From contig JNEM01012235.1 of the NCBI GenBank assembly GCA_000697335.1, positions 1 through 26,454 of the forward strand: a DNA stretch of 26,454 bases, in the 5' to 3' direction. The stretch is from Conidiobolus incongruus B7586. Its lineage: Eukaryota > Entomophthoromycota > Entomophthoromycetes > Entomophthorales > Conidiobolaceae. The notes under the pieces are model-generated. The model ran no database searches. It saw nothing but the letters and a program-made list of their open reading frames with translations, and was not told the DNA's origin. Both the position numbers and the translations under genes were made by a program. The stretch's first letter is position 1. Every line of letters begins with the position of its first letter. Shown here in pieces: positions 21,951 to 26,454 of this stretch.

Positions 21951-23908
21951 ATTTCTATTAACCATATATTAGTGATTTTATTTAATTTTAATTTTAAAAT
22001 TTTTCCAATATTTAATCTCTAAATTAATACCATAAATTCTAATCAATTATTTAAATCAAAATTATACTCATTAATTAATAAATATGCTAAAATTTTAATT
22101 TTTATTTCTTTATATTAAAATTATAAGCTTTCCATATCAAATATTAAAATTTTTGAATGATATTTTTAATATATAAATGGAATATATTATATGATAAAAT
22201 GCATTTTTTAACAAGTTTAATTAATTATAAATATTATTCAAATTTTATTAAGAATTGATTGTATGATATAAGCAGTGTTAAATTTATGGCACCTCCCACG
22301 ACCACCCATATATTATCTATTGCAATTATTTAATATAACTAATAAAACTAATTATTATCTTAAATACTAATATATAACATATAATTGAGAAAATCAAATT
22401 TGATTTTTATGAGTTTGATAAATATTATTCTTTTGGATAATTATTTCTTTCTATATTCAATATCCATGTTATTCCAAATAGATTTCAGGATCAAAATAAC
22501 CTATATTTGTCAAATAAGAGCTAAACTTTCAACATTATTTATAATCAAAGTTTATAATATCCAGTTATATTATTCTGCCTAAAATTGAAATTAATCCAAC
22601 TGTTGTATAGAATTATTCTATAGTTGACAAAATTATTCATATTTTGTACCTGGTTTAATATAGATTAAATTTAATAAAATTAATATGAATAAATAATTGC
22701 TCACATTAACTTATCAAATTAATTAATGTCAAATATCTTACTAAAACATACTTTACAAATAAAATATATCTTGAAAAATAAATTTGATCTATTTTTATCA
22801 AAATGACAAATATATTTTATAAATACTTAATAATAAATTAGAATAAATAATTATTAAAATTTCACTAATGGTTTGATTTACATATAATATATATATAGAA
22901 ATTTGTTGAAATTTTCAAAACTATCATATCCTAGTGACCATTAATTAGGAATTGAAAGCTATTGAAATAAATTAATATGAATATATTCTTTTCAATCTAT
23001 AACGTATCATTCTATCAATATCAATTCAGAATAAACTGACTTTATTTAATTTGATTTTAATGAATTTACATAATCTAAAATGATTTGGAAGATATTTGAA
23101 TTCTCAATAGTAAATTCTTTAATAGTACAAAGCAATTTATCTAATATCTATAATATGAGATTAATACAGATGTCTCTCAACATTATGAATTTTTAATTAT
23201 AATTACTAAAATATATAATTACCTCCAATATTCATCCGTTGCAAATATCAACCAATTACACAATTTTTTTATTATCCACAATAAAAATTTAAGTTATTCA
23301 AAGTCAGCACTCCTAGATAAACATTTAAAAGAAGTTAGTTGAATGTATCTGGCATAAGTAAGTTATTTTAATATTATACCTGAGTCATTTATATTATTCA
23401 ACTAAATACTTTTACACCAACCTATTATTACTTAACATCATTTATATCCAACTCTAAGGCCTTTAGAATTTGCACAGTTGAATGTATCATAAGTTAAAAT
23501 TTCAGTTTCCTAATTTGAAAATCAAGCCCCAATTCCCAACTTAACTAAAACCGTTGATGTCAACTTGGACCCCTTAATCCCTTATCCATGATTGGCTGAA
23601 ATCTTAATAATCCAATAAATTCCAGATTATTGATGATTATTTTGGTGTTATAATCTTGAATTAAGACTTCGGTAATTATAAACTTTAAAAGAGAAATCAA
23701 TCCTCTTTCTTAATTTTCCAATATATTATTTATTATTCCTTTTTCAAAAATATTTTTTATAAAATAAATTTTTTTAAAAAGATATTAAATTTGATAGTTA
23801 ATAATTTTTTTCTTAATATTGGAAGTAAATTAATATTTATGTTTTAAAGATTTGTATTAAAAATTTATTCTTCAATTATTTATTCAGTTAAGGATTAAGA
23901 ATTGAATA
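21951..23908. other. AT-rich spacer upstream of the last kelch gene
   Basis: No intact gene. An open stretch at 22385-22582 starts with TTG and has the residue mix of random A/T DNA, so it is not called. Two related short words (GTTGAATGTATC near 23338 and 23474) form a small direct repeat. From about 23500 the sequence becomes slightly GC-richer, probably the promoter region of the gene at 23909. Confidence 0.45.
23591..23616. promoter_or_regulatory. Possible CCAAT-box pair
   Basis: ATTGGCTGA (23591-23599), the reverse of TCAGCCAAT, and TCCAAT (23611-23616) lie about 300 bases before the start codon at 23909, within a slightly GC-richer patch. The longer first word fits the CCAAT-box consensus bound by HAP/NF-Y complexes. 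No other gene here shows the same arrangement, so this is only a candidate. Confidence 0.2.
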
Positions 23909-25501
23909 ATGGATTCTATTCCGTTAAACAAAAAGAGGAAATTACAGAGTAGTTCTATCTATTTAAAAGAGACTTTATACGCTTACGAGGGTATTTCTTT
24001 AATTGACTCCCAGTACCTATGGCTATTCAACCTAACTCAAAGTTCCAAGGTAGAATCCATCCCATTTAAACAAATTTACAGTAGTGCATTTCCAGATAAT
24101 TTCGAAGTTACACTATTTCTATACGGAAGGACTAATTCTACATCGTCGAATACTGAACTTATTCTATATACACCTAATATAAATGGAAATGACGATTTTA
24201 GCTTTTACACTGTAAAAAACTTAAGTAATATTATTCCGAATGTAGTGTTAAGTAAAGGAGGACCCGGATCGCGTCTCGGTCACAGTATCAAAAGTACGAT
24301 GTCAGGCGACATATGGGTATTTGGGGGGTTTAATATTAATAATAATGCAACAACAACCAACAATGGATACTTTTTCTACTTTAACGGTGATACCAACAGT
24401 TGGGAAGATATGACAAATTTAGCAATTCAGTATAAAGTACCAAACTTAGCTTATCATACTTTAAATAATATTAATGACGAGTATTTGGTGCTATTGGGTG
24501 GTGGTATTCCTAAAAACAATCAAACTTTAGTGAATACTAGTTTTGATAAGATGTATAAATTTGATATTAAGAAGAAGGTTTGGACGACGAATACTCTGAT
24601 AAATTGTCCATCAAAACCTAGGATTGGGTTCTCTTCTACATTTGTCAATGATAAATTAATTATAATAGGAGGAACCAATCATATGAATGACACGGATATG
24701 ACAATATATAACGATATGTATTCACTGGATCTTACTACATTGACATGTACTCAAATAATACCAAAACTTCCCGACAACAAGCCGACAGCAATAGATAGAG
24801 CATGGCATGCTGACTCATTAGTGAATGATCAATTGATTCTAACATTCGGAGTGCAATTATCACCACATTCCGGGAATGAAATTCACTCAACGCGGGATTC
24901 CGATATGATAGTACTGAACACTGGCAATTGGACCATTCAGAATAGCTTCACTCCATCCAAATCCTCATCTCTAATGCAATCATCATCCACCAATAACAAC
25001 CAAAATTCCTACCGCAACAGTATCCTATTCACTCTCGCAGGCATTCTAATCATTTTTGTCATTGCATTCTTTTTATACTACCTCATCCGGAAAAGGCGTC
25101 GCAGACGACACGAATCCAAATCCATGGACTTCAACGAAGGATTAATAGAGTCTTCACCAAATAATTTGGAATGGGTACAATCGGACAATATCTCCCTCCA
25201 ACTGAACTATTCGTCAATCTTCACCCTCACTCAGTCCAATCTCAGCACCACATGTCTCACCCAAACTACTAAGGAAGATCTCAAGCATTTGGATAGTTTG
25301 CCATACAGGAGATGGTCATTCGATCAGAGCCAAAAGAGACCACGAATTATTCTGGATCGGCCCATGATCGATGGGGCGACATTAACGTATTTAGATTCAA
25401 GAAAGAGTTTGCTCCATCGTTACAGTACTTTAACACTTAGGGAGCCATCATCAGACATGCTAAATGTCGAAAAGGATATTACCAAAATTAACAACGATTG
25501 A
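23909..25501 (+). CDS. Kelch-propeller single-pass membrane protein, subfamily B, intact
   Basis: A 530-residue close paralog of the gene at 13533, probably a surface receptor or adhesin; ligand unknown. Six blades span about 10-346: the first LYAYEG with YLWLFNL, a degenerate second, then G139-G140 with W165, G197-G199 with W225, G254-G255 with Y271, and RAWHADSLV with W341. Sequons include N41, N76, N146, N204, N209, N260 and N340. C233 and C280 are the invariant pair. The membrane segment at 370-393 is followed by RKRRRRR (394-400). The tail has WVQSDNISLQL (422-432), KEDLKHL (455-461), YRRWSFDQ (466-473) and LDRP (482-485). An in-frame TGA lies at 23903-23905 with no AG between it and the ATG, so translation must start here and there is no signal peptide. 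The C-terminal third uses more C-ending codons than the rest. It ends with TGA. Confidence 0.92.
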   Translation: MDSIPLNKKRKLQSSSIYLKETLYAYEGISLIDSQYLWLFNLTQSSKVESIPFKQIYSSAFPDNFEVTLFLYGRTNSTSSNTELILYTPNINGNDDFSFYTVKNLSNIIPNVVLSKGGPGSRLGHSIKSTMSGDIWVFGGFNINNNATTTNNGYFFYFNGDTNSWEDMTNLAIQYKVPNLAYHTLNNINDEYLVLLGGGIPKNNQTLVNTSFDKMYKFDIKKKVWTTNTLINCPSKPRIGFSSTFVNDKLIIIGGTNHMNDTDMTIYNDMYSLDLTTLTCTQIIPKLPDNKPTAIDRAWHADSLVNDQLILTFGVQLSPHSGNEIHSTRDSDMIVLNTGNWTIQNSFTPSKSSSLMQSSSTNNNQNSYRNSILFTLAGILIIFVIAFFLYYLIRKRRRRRHESKSMDFNEGLIESSPNNLEWVQSDNISLQLNYSSIFTLTQSNLSTTCLTQTTKEDLKHLDSLPYRRWSFDQSQKRPRIILDRPMIDGATLTYLDSRKSLLHRYSTLTLREPSSDMLNVEKDITKINND

Positions 25502-26084
25502 GATATTGATTTAAATCATTTTAGGTATTTTTAAAAAATTAAATATCAATTAATATTTTGAGGATTTTGTTGTTATTACATATATGTGATTTAGCATTCA
25601 TTAAAATTGGATTAGTAAATATTTTGCACTCTATTGGATAATGATTTTGTTAATTATTTTATAATTGAATTTAAAAATTAATCGATGTATTAATACAGGT
25701 ATTTGTAAAAGAAATATAATTTATATATACATTAAATCTTTTAAAATATTTTAATTCAGTAATCAATTCTAATTCTTAATATTCATTATAAAGTAAATTC
25801 TATTACTAATATTTAAAATGATTTCACATAATAGAATAATTCATTATTCTATAACGTTTGATAGTACAATGGTTTTTATACAATATAAATAAAATCAATG
25901 TTCAGTTACAAAATGAATAGAATTTTTTATATTGACCAATTCTATTTGTATTGAATATCATATTATATATTTTCAATGAAATTTTAAATAATTGGCCTGG
26001 ATTTTATTATTAGTGTAGAAATTAAGTAATGGTATAATTTCAAAATTAAAATTAAACAAACAAATTGATAAATAATATATAAAA
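25502..26084. other. AT-rich spacer after the last kelch gene
   Basis: Presumed 3' UTR and then A/T-rich DNA with no coding-like stretch. No clear poly(A) signal can be singled out in this composition. Confidence 0.45.
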
Positions 26085-26454
26085 TTTAATAAACAATATA
26101 AAATTGATATTTTTTATTATTGATACCTTTTTTTATACTTTTGGTAAGCTTCTAATACTTAGAAAATAGTTTTTTTATTAAAGATTAAAATTTGATATAT
26201 CACAAACTAATTTATTTTGTTTATAGGAATTTTTTTCTTATAAGCTAATTATTTAATTGTTTAAAACAATTATAATTATATAAGTTATAATTAAGTTAAT
26301 ATACTAGATATAATAACTCTCTTTAGTTTTTTATATAAAAAATCTTTTATAGCTTTAATTTTATATATTTTACAATTATCATATAAAATAAAAGGTATTT
26401 TTAATTTATATTAAGAATATTTTTCAAAAATAATTTTAATTAAAAAATTAATAT
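26085..26454 (+). repeat. Dispersed AT-rich repeat, copy D (forward, cut by window end)
   Basis: Matches the first 350 or so bases of copy B in the same orientation: the tract around TTATTAAAGATTAAAATTTG, then TCACAAACTAATT, CTTATAAGCTAATT, AACAATTATAATTATATAAG and ATATACTAGATATA occur in the same order with small differences. The copy continues beyond the window. Confidence 0.6.

Noticed and set aside
22385-22582. Open stretch of 65 codons in the long spacer
   Set aside because: No ATG start, A/T-driven residue mix and no homologous copy in the window.

Overview
The window is very AT-rich eukaryotic nuclear DNA. Spacers are almost all A/T, while the genes are visibly richer in G/C. The kelch-propeller membrane proteins, one candidate 46-nt intron with a TACTAAC branch point and a small group of tandem paralogs suggest a fungus with an AT-rich genome, perhaps an early-diverging lineage. 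The lineage is an inference; no ribosomal or other marker gene is present. I found no tRNA, rRNA or CRISPR. The main content is a tandem array, all on the plus strand, of one receptor-like family: a six-bladed kelch-type propeller, one transmembrane segment, a basic stop-transfer patch and a 120-150 residue cytoplasmic tail. Three members are intact (2012-3538, 13533-15152, 23909-25501) and two are pseudogenes (about 5123-6663 and 9772-11300). They form two subfamilies: A (the first gene plus both pseudogenes) and B (the last two genes). Subfamily A has decayed to one working copy, while both B copies are intact, a birth-and-death pattern. Region by region: 1-598 AT-rich spacer; 599-1060 a GC-richer island with protein-like pieces on both strands but no long ORF; 1061-2011 spacer; subfamily A genes and pseudogenes to about 11300, interrupted by a dispersed repeat at 7030-8110; 11301-13438 spacer with a transposon-end-like sequence and a minus-strand coding-like relic; first B gene; 15153-18163 spacer with a possible zinc-finger relic and a small minus-strand coding-like island (17381-17930); two converging copies of the dispersed repeat (18164-19400 and 20735-21950); spacer; second B gene; a fourth repeat copy running off the window end. 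The intact proteins probably act as surface sensors or adhesins. N-glycosylation sequons, an invariant cysteine pair and the basic patch after the membrane segment argue for an outside propeller. A tail motif, W-V-x-S-D-N-[IL]-S-L, kept in both subfamilies argues for a shared intracellular partner. The odd point is that none of the three intact proteins has a visible signal peptide. No partner gene such as a kinase or effector lies in the window, so any pathway role is open.
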